From Brevundimonas sp. MYb52 (GTDB lineage Bacteria; Pseudomonadota; Alphaproteobacteria; Caulobacterales; Caulobacteraceae): 64,000 bases of DNA. Each line of letters opens with the position of its first letter. Position 1 is the stretch's first letter. The stretch lies in contig NZ_PCPB01000015.1 of assembly GCF_002979535.1 (NCBI RefSeq), forward strand, positions 30,388 through 94,387, given 5' to 3'. Position numbers and translations under genes: made by a program. Of this stretch, positions 25,283-33,630 are shown piece by piece. The notes below the pieces were generated by a model. It searched no databases and was not told where the DNA came from. It worked only from the letters and a program-made list of their open reading frames with translations.

Positions 25283-26566
25283 ATGCGCGTTTCCAACATC
25301 GCGGCCCTGACGGCCGGCGCCCTTCTGGCCGCCTGCGCCGCCACGCCGAAACCGGCGGCGGACAGCCTGGACGCTGTGGCGCGCGACTATGTCGCCCTGA
25401 CGCTGGAAATCGGCGAGCGCGAGCCGGGCTATGTCGACGCCTATTACGGCCCAGCCGAATGGGCCGAGACGGCCAAGGCCCATCCGCGCGCCCTGCCCCA
25501 GTTGGCCGAGGGCGCGACCGCCCTGACCCGGCGACTGGACGCCCTGCCGACCGCCGGTCTGGACGCCGAAAGTCGGCAACGCCGCGCCTATCTGTCGGCC
25601 CATGTTTCGGCGGCCTCGGCGCGTCTGCGGATGCTGGGCGGCGAGAAGATGAGCTTCGCCGACGAGGCCGAGGCCCTGTTCGGGGTGCGTCCGGAACTGC
25701 GTCCGCTGTCGTCCTATGATCCTGTGCTGGCGCGCATCGACGCCCTGATCCCCGGCGAGGGGCCGCTGGCCGACCGGGTCGCGGCGTTCCGCGCCCGCTA
25801 CGTCATTCCCAAGGATAAGCTGGAGCCGGTGATGCGGGCCGCGATTGCCGAGTGCAAGGCGCGCACCGAGCGGCACATGACCCTGCCCGCCAACGAGACC
25901 TTCACGCTGGAGTTCGTCAACAACAAGCCGTGGTCGGGCTACAACTGGTACAAGGGCAATGCCTTCAGCCTGATCCAGGTCAACACCGACCTGCCCATCT
26001 ATATCGATCGCGCCGTCGATCTGGGCTGCCATGAGGGCTATCCCGGCCACCACGTCTATAACGCCTTGCTGGAACAGACCTTTGTGGAACAAAAGGGCTG
26101 GGTCGAGATGAGCGTCTATCCCCTGTTCAGCCCCATGTCCTTTATCGCCGAGGGCAGCGCCAACTACGGCATCGACCTGGCCTTCCCCGGCCATGAGCGC
26201 ACCGATTTTGAAAAACGCGTCCTCTATCCGCTGGCCGGGCTCGACCCGGCGACGGCCGAAGCCCAGACGCAGCTTCTGGCCCTGACGCGCGAACTGGGGC
26301 GGGCGGAATACACCGTGGCCGACGCCTATCTGACGGGGCGCATCGACCGCGAAACGGCGCTGGACCAGTTGCAGAAATATAGTCTGGTGGCGCGCGACCG
26401 GGCGAACCAGCGGCTGAGCTTCATCGAGACTTACCGCAGCTATGTGATCAACTACGGTCTGGGCCGCGACATGGTGCAGGCCTGGGTCGAGGGTCAGGGG
26501 CCGGATCACTGGGCCACCACCGAGCGGCTGCTGGCCAGCCAGACCCTGCCGGTGGATCTGGACTAG
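25283..26566 (+). CDS. DUF885 family lipoprotein, putative metallo-hydrolase
   Basis: A 427-residue lipoprotein (lipobox LLAAC, Cys about residue 18) with a DUF885 domain. The likely zinc motif is CHEGYPGHHVYN (about residues 249-260), and the second acidic motif EGSANYGID (about 289) replaces the EGWGLYAE of longer members. It is shorter than the secreted paralogue at 15224-17065 and more diverged. A role in periplasmic peptide or ester hydrolysis is plausible; no substrate can be named. GGAGAGAGGGAG precedes the ATG. Confidence 0.85.
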   Translation: MRVSNIAALTAGALLAACAATPKPAADSLDAVARDYVALTLEIGEREPGYVDAYYGPAEWAETAKAHPRALPQLAEGATALTRRLDALPTAGLDAESRQRRAYLSAHVSAASARLRMLGGEKMSFADEAEALFGVRPELRPLSSYDPVLARIDALIPGEGPLADRVAAFRARYVIPKDKLEPVMRAAIAECKARTERHMTLPANETFTLEFVNNKPWSGYNWYKGNAFSLIQVNTDLPIYIDRAVDLGCHEGYPGHHVYNALLEQTFVEQKGWVEMSVYPLFSPMSFIAEGSANYGIDLAFPGHERTDFEKRVLYPLAGLDPATAEAQTQLLALTRELGRAEYTVADAYLTGRIDRETALDQLQKYSLVARDRANQRLSFIETYRSYVINYGLGRDMVQAWVEGQGPDHWATTERLLASQTLPVDLD

Positions 26567-26636
26567 GACCGCGAGGCAACCCCCATCGCGCAATTGCGTT
26601 TACCGCCAAGGTTCAACGCAAGAAGGGGGACATCCC

Positions 26637-26942
26637 ATGCGCATCCGCATCCTGACGATCGCCGCCGCCTCGGTCCTGGCGCTCGGCGCCGCCGCCTGCA
26701 CCCAGGCCGAACAACAGAAGGCCGAGGCCAATGCCGAAGTCGCCGGCGACAAGGCCGCCGACGTCGCCGCCCAGACCGGCGAAGTGGTCGAGTCCGGCGC
26801 CATGAAGGCGGCCCAGGCCGTCGAGGACGGCGCCGGCAAGGTCGCCGACAAGCTGGAAGACAATCAGGCCCAGGCCGCCGCCGAAGGCCGGCCCGGCGCT
26901 GTCGATCCGACCACGGACACTCGGGTCCCCGCCAAGAACTGA
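26637..26942 (+). CDS. small helical lipoprotein, unknown function
   Basis: A 101-residue lipoprotein with signal peptide and lipobox GAAAC (Cys about residue 21), then a long Ala/Lys/Glu-rich amphipathic helix (EQQKAEANAEVAGDKAADVA and onward) with late-embryogenesis-like repeats, ending in a Pro/Asp tail. Such proteins are common in Caulobacteraceae, and their function is not known. AAGGGGGAC lies before the ATG. A perfect stem-loop follows the stop. Confidence 0.7.
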   Translation: MRIRILTIAAASVLALGAAACTQAEQQKAEANAEVAGDKAADVAAQTGEVVESGAMKAAQAVEDGAGKVADKLEDNQAQAAAEGRPGAVDPTTDTRVPAKN

Positions 26943-26951
26943 TGGGGCAGA

Positions 26952-26977
26952 GGCCCTTCTCCCGCCAGAGAAGGGCC
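26952..26977. terminator. bidirectional terminator-like hairpin
   Basis: GGCCCTTCTC (26952-26961) and GAGAAGGGCC (26968-26977) form a perfect 10-bp stem between the convergent lipoprotein and MFS genes. T-runs are weak on both sides, so the assignment depends on position and stem strength. Confidence 0.55.
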
Positions 26978-26982
26978 GACCG

Positions 26983-28287
26983 TCAGGTCAGCTTGTTCGC
27001 CTTCCTCAGGCCGGGGAAAACCTTGGCCCAGATGCCGGTGGCGGCCAGGGCGCCGACGCCGCCGAACACCGCCGCGCCGACAGGGCCGAGCAGACGCACC
27101 ATGACCCCCGAATAGGCCTCGCCCAGCTCGTTCGAGGCGCCGATGAACAGCATGGACACCGACGACACCCGCCCGCGCATATGATCGGGCGTGGCCAGCT
27201 GGATCAGGGTCTGGCGAATATTGACGCTGATCATGTCCGCCCCGCCGCCGATGAAGAGGGCCAGGGCGCTGAGCCAGACCCAGTGCGACAGGCCGAACGT
27301 CAGGGTGGACAGGCCGAACACCGCCACGGCCGCGAACATCCAGCGCCCGCCATGTTTCACGATGGGGAAGCGGCTCAGATAGAGGGCCACCAGCAGGGCC
27401 CCCACCCCGAACGAGGCGCGCAGCAGGCCGAACCCCTGCGGACCCACATGCAGGATGTCGCGCGCGAAAATCGGCGTCAGCAGGGCCACGCCCGCGAGCA
27501 GCACCACCACCAGATCCAGCGAGATGGCGCCCAGCACGATCTTGGTCTTCCAGACATAGGACAGACCCTCCTTGACCAGCTCCAGCGGGCCCACGCCCGT
27601 CTCGACGAACTGCGGCTTGCCCTTGGTGCGGATCAGCAGGAAGCAGGCGATGGCCACAAAGAACAGCGCCATGGCCGAGGCGTAGGCCCAGGGCACGGCA
27701 AAGCCGACGATGACCCCGCCTAGCGCCGGCCCGGCGATGGCTCCGGTCTGGAAGGCGATGGACTGGGCCGCGATGGCGGGCGGCAGGGCCTTGCGCCCCA
27801 CCACCATGGGCAGGAAGGCCTGACTGGCCGGGGCGAGGAAGGCCCGCGCCGCGCCGAAGACGGCGGCCACCGCCAGCAACCCCCACAAGGGCGGCGAGCC
27901 GTGCAGGGCCATGGCGAGGAAGGCCAGGGCGCACAGGCTCTCCACCACGATGGACAGGGTCACGGTGTGCTTGCGGTCACGCCGGTCGGCCATGGCCCCT
28001 GCGGGCAGTGTAAAGGCCAGCAGCGGCAGGAACTGACACAGGCCCACCAGACCCAGATAGAGGCTGGCCTCGGCGATCGGATGGTCGCGCCGGGCGATCT
28101 CATAGACCTGCCACAACAGGGCCGAAGACTGGATCTGGATGCCCAGAACCGCCGCCACGCGTCCGACCCACAACAGGCGGAAATCGCGAATGGCCCAGGG
28201 ACTGGACGGGCCGTCGTCATGAGACTCGGGCGGCAAGGGCGGCTGGGGCGGGACCGTCGGGGCGGTGTCGATGCTGTCTGTGGTCAC
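26983..28287 (-). CDS. MFS transporter (EntS-like)
   Basis: A 434-residue inner-membrane protein with twelve predicted helices. The N-terminal FRLLWVGRVAAVLGIQIQSS and the loop motif PAGAMADRRDRKHTVTLSIV (MFS motif A) place it in the MFS-1/EntS-like exporter group. It starts with GTG at 28287, inside the end of the cupin gene (GTGA overlap), so both are made from one mRNA. Substrate unknown; the coupled cupin may bind or modify it. Confidence 0.87.
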   Translation of the reverse strand: MTTDSIDTAPTVPPQPPLPPESHDDGPSSPWAIRDFRLLWVGRVAAVLGIQIQSSALLWQVYEIARRDHPIAEASLYLGLVGLCQFLPLLAFTLPAGAMADRRDRKHTVTLSIVVESLCALAFLAMALHGSPPLWGLLAVAAVFGAARAFLAPASQAFLPMVVGRKALPPAIAAQSIAFQTGAIAGPALGGVIVGFAVPWAYASAMALFFVAIACFLLIRTKGKPQFVETGVGPLELVKEGLSYVWKTKIVLGAISLDLVVVLLAGVALLTPIFARDILHVGPQGFGLLRASFGVGALLVALYLSRFPIVKHGGRWMFAAVAVFGLSTLTFGLSHWVWLSALALFIGGGADMISVNIRQTLIQLATPDHMRGRVSSVSMLFIGASNELGEAYSGVMVRLLGPVGAAVFGGVGALAATGIWAKVFPGLRKANKLT

Positions 28288-28760
28288 GTTCTTCTGGGCG
28301 TCTTCGGATAGGGGGTTCCGTCGCGATGGAAGTAGCGGTCGGCGCCCTTGGGGAGGATCATGTCGATATCGGGATAGTCGCAGGCGTCCTCGGTCGGACG
28401 GCGCGAACCGACCTCCAGCAGGACAGCGTCATGCTCTGAACGGTTCTCGATCTTGTGGCCGTTCGGCACGCCCGCCTTGAAACCGGCGCAGTCGCCCGCG
28501 ACCAGCCGCGTCTCGCCATCGTCCTCAATCAGGACCACCTCGCCCTCGACCACCCAGACGAACTCGTCCTCGGCGCTGTGCCAGTGACGCTGGCTGGACC
28601 AGGCCCCGGCGGGCAGGCGCAGCAGGTTGACCCCGAACTGGTCCAGACCGACCGCGTCGCCCAACCGCCAGCGCCGTCGCGGCTTGCACGGAGCAGCGAA
28701 CTCCTGGGGGTATCCGGTCCCGTGGCCGGTCGGTGCATTGTCGATGTCGATCTTCGGCAC
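28284..28760 (-). CDS. cupin domain protein
   Basis: A 158-residue single-domain cupin. The two motifs are visible: RHWHSAEDEFVWVVEGEVVL (His, His, Glu of motif 1) and GVPNGHKIENRS (His of motif 2), so a metal-binding barrel is likely. The C-terminal YPDIDMILPKGADRYFHRDG extends the barrel and is typical of cupins described as cupin_2 in proteobacteria. Its stop overlaps the MFS start. The ligand is not known. Confidence 0.85.
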   Translation of the reverse strand: MPKIDIDNAPTGHGTGYPQEFAAPCKPRRRWRLGDAVGLDQFGVNLLRLPAGAWSSQRHWHSAEDEFVWVVEGEVVLIEDDGETRLVAGDCAGFKAGVPNGHKIENRSEHDAVLLEVGSRRPTEDACDYPDIDMILPKGADRYFHRDGTPYPKTPRRT

Positions 28761-28809
28761 GGTTTCGGGCCTTCTCGCGGGTGCGGGATATGCCTAAAGC
28801 ATAGAGCCC

Positions 28810-30003
28810 ATGAGCGCCGCATCACATTCCGTCATCGATCCTGTCGAACTGACCCGCGACCTGATCCGCATTCCCTCCGTCACCCCCGCCGACGAAGGGG
28901 CGATGGACGTGCTGGAACGCACCCTGACCGGGCTCGGCTTCACCTGCCGCCGCATGGTGTTCGAGGGGCCCAGCGGGGTCGGCCACGACGCCCGGATCGA
29001 GAACCTCTACGCCCGCCGCGGGACGGCCTCGCCCAACCTCTGCTTTGCGGGCCACACCGACGTGGTGCCGACCGGCGACCTGACCGCCTGGACCGCCGCC
29101 CCGTTCGAGGGCGAGACCCGCGACGGCATCCTCTATGGCCGCGGCGCCGTGGACATGAAGGGCGGCATCGCCGCCTGGGTCGCCGCCGTCTCGCGCATTC
29201 TGGCTGAGGGCGACGTGCCCGGCTCCCTCTCCTTCCTCATCACCGGCGACGAGGAAGGCCCGGCCCTGCACGGCACCAAGCGGGTGGTCGAGGCTCTGGC
29301 CGCCGAGGGCGAGGTCATCGACGCCTGCGTGGTCGGCGAGCCATCCTCGGCCCACCACCTCGGCGACATGATCAAGGTCGGACGGCGCGGCTCGCTGAAC
29401 ACCTGGATCACCGTCCACGGCAAACAGGGCCATGTCGCCTATCCCGACCGCGCCGCCAATCCTGCGCCGGTCGTGGCCAAGCTTCTGGCGCGTCTCGACG
29501 CCCACATTCTGGATGAGGGCTACCCGGAGTTCCCGCCGTCCAACCTCGAGATCACCACCATCGACGTGGGCAATCCGGCGACCAACATCATCCCGGCCGA
29601 GGCGAAGGCGCGGCTCAACATCCGCTTCAACCCGACCCATACCGGCGACGGCCTGATCGACTGGCTGAACCGCGAGGCGGGTCTGGTCCAGGCCGAGACC
29701 GGGCTGCGGATCGAGTTGGAGCATATGTGCTCGGGTGAAGCCTTCCTGACCGAGCCCGGCGTCTTCGTCACGGCGGTGCAGGACGCGGTCGAGGCGACCT
29801 TGGGCCGCCGCCCCGAGGCCTCGACCACCGGCGGCACCTCCGACGCCCGCTTTATCCGCTCGCTCTGCCCGGTGCTGGAGCTGGGCCTGGTCGGCCAGAC
29901 CATGCACCAGATCGACGAGCGCGTGCCCGAGGCCGAACTGCGCGCCCTGACCGACGCCTATCAGGCCGTCATCGCCACAGTGTTCGAGCGGCTGGAAACT
30001 TAA
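28810..30003 (+). CDS. dapE: succinyl-diaminopimelate desuccinylase
   Basis: Di-zinc M20 peptidase that hydrolyses N-succinyl-LL-diaminopimelate to LL-diaminopimelate and succinate in lysine and peptidoglycan synthesis. 397 residues. Metal and catalytic motifs: FAGHTDVVPTGD (His about residue 82), YGRGAVDMKGG, ITGDEEGPALHGT and TTGGTSDARFIR, with VGQTMHQIDERV at the C-terminus. It is divergent from the cupin-MFS pair. Confidence 0.96.
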   Translation: MSAASHSVIDPVELTRDLIRIPSVTPADEGAMDVLERTLTGLGFTCRRMVFEGPSGVGHDARIENLYARRGTASPNLCFAGHTDVVPTGDLTAWTAAPFEGETRDGILYGRGAVDMKGGIAAWVAAVSRILAEGDVPGSLSFLITGDEEGPALHGTKRVVEALAAEGEVIDACVVGEPSSAHHLGDMIKVGRRGSLNTWITVHGKQGHVAYPDRAANPAPVVAKLLARLDAHILDEGYPEFPPSNLEITTIDVGNPATNIIPAEAKARLNIRFNPTHTGDGLIDWLNREAGLVQAETGLRIELEHMCSGEAFLTEPGVFVTAVQDAVEATLGRRPEASTTGGTSDARFIRSLCPVLELGLVGQTMHQIDERVPEAELRALTDAYQAVIATVFERLET

Positions 30004-30015
30004 TTCGACGGGTCA

Positions 30016-30042
30016 TGTCACAGGCGGGCGGCCTGTCTCGTC
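30016..30042 (+). promoter_or_regulatory. ECF41-type promoter of the CMD-sigma operon
   Basis: TGTCACA (30016-30022), a 16-base spacer, then CGTC (30039-30042). This is the -35/-10 arrangement described for ECF41 sigma factors, and it lies 39 bases before the start of the carboxymuconolactone decarboxylase gene whose partner encodes an ECF41 sigma factor. It predicts autoregulation. Confidence 0.75.
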
Positions 30043-30081
30043 ATGGAGGCGACGCGCAATCAGGCGCCGAGGAGAGATGAC

Positions 30082-30549
30082 ATGACCCCGCGTATCGCCA
30101 ACAGCCCCTTCAAGGCCGCCCCCGACGCCTATCAGGCCATGATCAAGCTGGAGCAGACCATCGGCGCCAGCGGTCTGGAGCACAGCCTGCTGGAGCTGCT
30201 GAAGACCCGCGTCTCGCAGATCAACGGCTGCGCCTACTGCCTGCACATGCACACCAATGACGCCCGCAAGGCCGGCGAGAGCGAGGTGCGGCTGCATCTG
30301 CTGGCCGCCTGGCGCGAGTCCTCGCTCTACACCCCGCGCGAGCGCGCCGCCCTGACCTGGGCCGAGAGCCTGACCCGGATCGAACAGACCCAGGCCCCGG
30401 ACGCCGACTATGAAGCCCTGAAGGCCGAGTTCAGCGAGAGCGAACAGGTCAACCTGACCTTCGCCATCGGGGCGATCAATGTGTGGAACCGGCTGGCGGT
30501 CGGCTTCCGGCTGGCCCACCCGGCGGAACCGGCGCGTGTCGCGGCCTGA
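30082..30549 (+). CDS. carboxymuconolactone decarboxylase / AhpD-like protein (ECF41-linked)
   Basis: A 155-residue AhpD-fold protein. The redox motif is INGCAYCLHMHTNDARKAGE with Cys50, Cys53 and His57, as in alkylhydroperoxidase-like members that use the CxxC pair. The start at 30082 follows GGAGAGATGAC; a longer reading from 30043 crosses the promoter. It overlaps the sigma-factor gene by 14 bases. ECF41 factors are typically linked to carboxymuconolactone decarboxylases, oxidoreductases or epimerases, so this is the expected target gene. Its substrate is unknown; peroxide or quinone chemistry is possible. Confidence 0.9.
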   Translation: MTPRIANSPFKAAPDAYQAMIKLEQTIGASGLEHSLLELLKTRVSQINGCAYCLHMHTNDARKAGESEVRLHLLAAWRESSLYTPRERAALTWAESLTRIEQTQAPDADYEALKAEFSESEQVNLTFAIGAINVWNRLAVGFRLAHPAEPARVAA

Positions 30550-31441
30550 CCCCGCCACCGACGTCTTCGAGGCGCACCGGCCCCGGCTGGCGCGCCTCGC
30601 CTACCGTATGCTGGGCTCCCTGGCCGAGGCCGAGGACGTGGTGCAGGAGGCCTGGCTCCGGTGGAGCCGGGTCGATCCCGCCGAGATCCGCGAGCCCGCC
30701 GCCTGGCTGACGCGGACCACGACGCGGCTGGCGCTGGACCTGCTGAAATCGGCCCGCGTCCGACGCGAGACCTATGTCGGATCATGGCTGCCCGAGCCCC
30801 TGATCACTGGCCCCGAGGCGGACGCGGAGTCTTTCGCCGACGACCTGACCCTGTCGCTGATGACGGCCATGGAGCGGCTGTCGCCGCTGGAACGCGCCGC
30901 CTTCCTGCTGCACGACGTGTTCGAGGTCGGCTTCGACGAGGTGGCGGCGACGCTGGAGCGTGATCCCGCCTCGGTGCGCCAGCTGGCCAGCCGCGCCCGC
31001 CGCCATGTGCAGGAAGCGCGTCCCCGCTACGCCGTCGCGCCCGAGGAGGGCGAACGGATCGCCCGCGCCTTCTTCGACGCCTCGCGATCCGGCGACCTGG
31101 CGGCCCTGGGCGCGTTGCTGGCGGAAGGGGCGACCCTGAGAGCCGACGGCGGCGGCAAGGTGATCGCCTTCCACAACCCGATCCACGGCGCCCGCAAACT
31201 GCTGCGCCTCTTCGCCGGGCTGAACCGCAAATACGGCGCCGAGGCCTATGAGATGATCCGGCCCATGTGGATCGACGGCCTGCCCGGCTATGTCAGCCTG
31301 GAGCGCGGTCGGGTGTTGCAGACGACGGCCCTGGCCATCGAGGACGGGCGCATCCTCGACATCTTCATCACCCGCAACCCGGACAAGCTGGCGCGCATCG
31401 CCGCCCTTCTGGACCTGCCCGGCCGCGAGGCGGCGAACTAG
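30536..31441 (+). CDS. ECF41-family RNA polymerase sigma factor with SnoaL-like C-terminal domain
   Basis: A 301-residue sigma factor starting with GTG at 30536 inside the previous gene. Sigma2: RLARLAYRMLGSLAEAEDVV and QEAWLRWSRVD. Between the two core domains is WLPEPL, typical of ECF41. Sigma4: SPLERAAFLLHDVFEVGFDE and DPASVRQLASRARRHVQEAR. The C-terminal NTF2/SnoaL-like domain has DGGGKV and RNPDKL, the two conserved ECF41 motifs that control activity in place of an anti-sigma factor. There is no anti-sigma gene nearby, which agrees. The signal sensed by the family is unknown. Confidence 0.93.
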   Translation: MSRPDPATDVFEAHRPRLARLAYRMLGSLAEAEDVVQEAWLRWSRVDPAEIREPAAWLTRTTTRLALDLLKSARVRRETYVGSWLPEPLITGPEADAESFADDLTLSLMTAMERLSPLERAAFLLHDVFEVGFDEVAATLERDPASVRQLASRARRHVQEARPRYAVAPEEGERIARAFFDASRSGDLAALGALLAEGATLRADGGGKVIAFHNPIHGARKLLRLFAGLNRKYGAEAYEMIRPMWIDGLPGYVSLERGRVLQTTALAIEDGRILDIFITRNPDKLARIAALLDLPGREAAN

Positions 31442-31647
31442 GCCTCGCCCGCCGCTTCCAGACGGGCGATGCGGCGGTCCATGTCGGCGACCTGATCCTT
31501 GAGCCGCTGGGCTTCCGACTTCATATCGACGGGCGTGCCGTCTTCATAGGTGATCTGCGCGCCCTTCTCGATCAGGTCGAGGCGGTAGAGGGCGGTGACG
31601 CGGGTCGCCTTGAACCGCTCCAGTTCGCTGTCCTTGTCTAGCGCCAT
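31438..31647 (-). CDS. small coiled-coil protein, unknown function
   Basis: A 69-residue soluble protein: MALDKDSELERFKATRVTAL, then a short beta segment (GAQITYEDGTPVDM) and a C-terminal coiled coil (EAQRLKDQVADMDRRIARLE). Its start overlaps the RidA stop by one base (TGATG), so it is translationally coupled to RidA. Its end overlaps the sigma-factor stop by 4 bases on the other strand. Family not recognised. Confidence 0.7.
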   Translation of the reverse strand: MALDKDSELERFKATRVTALYRLDLIEKGAQITYEDGTPVDMKSEAQRLKDQVADMDRRIARLEAAGEA

Positions 31648-31988
31648 CAGAGCGCCGCCACGACGATGATCTCGACCAGGTATTCGGGCGAGGCCAGCTT
31701 GCCTTCGCTGGTGGCGCGGGCGGGCGGATTGGCCTGATCGACCCAGGCGTCCCAGACGGCGTTCATGGCCTCGAAATCGGCGATGTCGGCCAGCCAGATG
31801 GTGGCCATCAGGATCTTGGACTTGTCGGTGCCGGCCTGGGCCAGCAGGGCGTCGATCTCGGCCAGGGTGGTCCTGGTCTGGGTCGTGACGTCGTCGCCCG
31901 GCTCGCCGACCTGACCGGCCAGATAGACGGTATTGCCGTGGATGACGGCCTCGCTCATGCGGGCGCCGGGCTGGATGCGGGTGATCAT
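31647..31988 (-). CDS. RidA family protein (enamine/imine deaminase-like)
   Basis: A 113-residue YjgF/YER057c/UK114-type protein. RidA hydrolyses reactive enamines and imines formed by PLP enzymes. Visible features: IHGNTVYLAGQVGEPGDDVT, TRTTLAEIDALLAQAGTDKS, and ATSEGKLASPEYLVEIIVVA. The canonical active-site Arg of RidA proper (RxxxxxxxLP) is replaced by ARATSEGKLASP, so it may belong to a Rid subgroup of different specificity. Good ribosome site (GGAGGCCTCCCC). Confidence 0.85.
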   Translation of the reverse strand: MITRIQPGARMSEAVIHGNTVYLAGQVGEPGDDVTTQTRTTLAEIDALLAQAGTDKSKILMATIWLADIADFEAMNAVWDAWVDQANPPARATSEGKLASPEYLVEIIVVAAL

Positions 31989-32018
31989 GGGGAGGCCTCC
32001 TGAAATCGGACCTCCGGC

Positions 32019-32162
32019 TTACCCCAGCAGCAGGTCCATCGCCAGCAGGGCGGCAAGGAAGACCGCCGCAAAGGAGATGCAGAAGAAGACCGCGTCACGC
32101 AGACGACTGCGCGCAGGACGCAGCGGCGCGGCGGACGGCAGATTGATCGGCAGGCGCGACAT
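32019..32162 (-). CDS. 47-residue single-helix membrane protein
   Basis: A short reading frame: ATG at 32162 with GAGAGGTCC upstream, TAA at 32019. The N-terminus is basic and Pro-rich (PLRPARSRLRD), followed by one long hydrophobic helix (AVFFCISFAAVFLAALLAMD). Amino-acid order and the ribosome site look like a real small membrane protein. It lies 30 bases upstream of ridA on the same strand. Function unknown. Confidence 0.5.
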   Translation of the reverse strand: MSRLPINLPSAAPLRPARSRLRDAVFFCISFAAVFLAALLAMDLLLG

Positions 32163-32229
32163 CGGCGGACCTCTCGTCAGGAATGGCGAGGATGCGCCCG
32201 CATGCTTACCCCTTGATAAACAGAAACAA

Positions 32230-33549
32230 TCAGTTTTCAGGCCGTTCCAGGAAGCGCAGGGCGCTGAAGACGTGAGCCTTCACGCCCAGCGGCAGAACCT
32301 TCTCGTTCACGTCGAACTGCGGCGAGTGATTGGGGGCCGCGGTCGCCGGATCGACGCCGTCCGGACTGCCGCCCAGGTGATAGAAGACGCCGGGAACCGC
32401 GCGCTGGAAATAGCTGAAGTCCTCGGCCACCGTCGTCGGGGGCGTGGCCGGGTTGACCTTGCCCGACCCCGCCGCCTCTTCCAGCACCGGCGCCAGCCAG
32501 GCGGACAGGGCCTCGTCGTTGAAAACCAGGGCCGCGTTTTGCTTCACGGCGAAGTCAGCGGTGGCGCCATAGGCCTCAGCCACGTTGTCGATGGCGGCTT
32601 CGGCCCGCGCCACCAAGGCATCGCGCTGGGCCACGTCGAAGGTGCGCAGGGTGCCGCTGAGGCGCGCCTCGTCGGGGATGATGTTGTAGCGCACGCCCGC
32701 ATCCATCGTGGCGATGGTGAAGACGGTCGGCGTCGTCGTCGGGTCGATGGTGCGCGCTGTCAGGGTGTTGACCGTCTGGACGACATTGGCGGCGGCGGCG
32801 ATCACGTCGATCCCCTTCCACGGCCAGGCCCCGTGCGTCTGCTTGCCATGCAGGACGATGTCGACCCGGTCCGAGGCCGCCATGAAACCCTGCGGTCGAT
32901 AGAAGATGGTTCCGGGAACGCCGGGCACGACGTGCAGACCGAAGATGGCCTCGGGCGCCGGGTCCTTTAATGCCCCCTCCTCGATCATCAGGGCGGCCCC
33001 GCCCAGACGTTCGCCCGGAGGCGCGCCCTCCTCGGCCGGCTGGAAGATGAAGACGACGGTTCCGCTGATCTGATCCTTCATGCCCGCCAGCACCTCGGCG
33101 GCGCCCATCAGCATGGCGACGTGGGCGTCGTGGCCGCAGGCGTGGGCCACAGGCACGGTCTCGCCCATATAGGTTCCCGTCGCGGTCGAGGCGAAGGCCA
33201 GCCCCGTCGCCTCCTTGACCGGCAGGGCGTCCATGTCGGCGCGCAGAGCGACCGTGCGACCCGGCCTCGCCCCGCGCAGCACCCCGACCACGCCGGTCTT
33301 GCCCACCTCGGTGCGAACCTCCAGACCCAGCCCGCGCAGATGGTCGGCGACCACGCCCGCCGTGCGTGTCTCGGCGAAACCCAGTTCGGGGTGCTGGTGC
33401 AGGTCGCGGCGCCAGGCGACGACCTCGGGCATGACCCGCTCCACCGCCGTCTCGACGCGAGCGGCGGGGACCTGGGCGGCGGCGGCGCTCGCCCCCGACA
33501 GGACCGCAGCGACGACGGCTGCGACGGTCAGGCGACAACGAATGGTCAT
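32230..33549 (-). CDS. M20 family amidohydrolase, exported
   Basis: A 439-residue exported enzyme from the ATG at 33549, which has GGGGAG upstream and a signal peptide ending SAAAAQV. Motifs of the M20D amidohydrolases (hippurate/IAA-amino acid hydrolase type): RRDLHQHPELGFAET, ALRADMDALPVKE, HACGHDAHVAMLMGAA with the metal Cys and His, FQPAEEGAPPGE and VAEDFSYFQRAVPG. It cleaves N-acyl amino acids or similar amides; periplasmic placement suggests scavenging. Exact substrate unknown. Confidence 0.9.
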   Translation of the reverse strand: MTIRCRLTVAAVVAAVLSGASAAAAQVPAARVETAVERVMPEVVAWRRDLHQHPELGFAETRTAGVVADHLRGLGLEVRTEVGKTGVVGVLRGARPGRTVALRADMDALPVKEATGLAFASTATGTYMGETVPVAHACGHDAHVAMLMGAAEVLAGMKDQISGTVVFIFQPAEEGAPPGERLGGAALMIEEGALKDPAPEAIFGLHVVPGVPGTIFYRPQGFMAASDRVDIVLHGKQTHGAWPWKGIDVIAAAANVVQTVNTLTARTIDPTTTPTVFTIATMDAGVRYNIIPDEARLSGTLRTFDVAQRDALVARAEAAIDNVAEAYGATADFAVKQNAALVFNDEALSAWLAPVLEEAAGSGKVNPATPPTTVAEDFSYFQRAVPGVFYHLGGSPDGVDPATAAPNHSPQFDVNEKVLPLGVKAHVFSALRFLERPEN

Positions 33550-33630
33550 GACGGACTCCCCTTTGTGAAGATCATGTTGCGCGAGCGAACGCCGCTTGTG
33601 CAAGCCGTCGCGAACGCCGATCTTCGGGCC

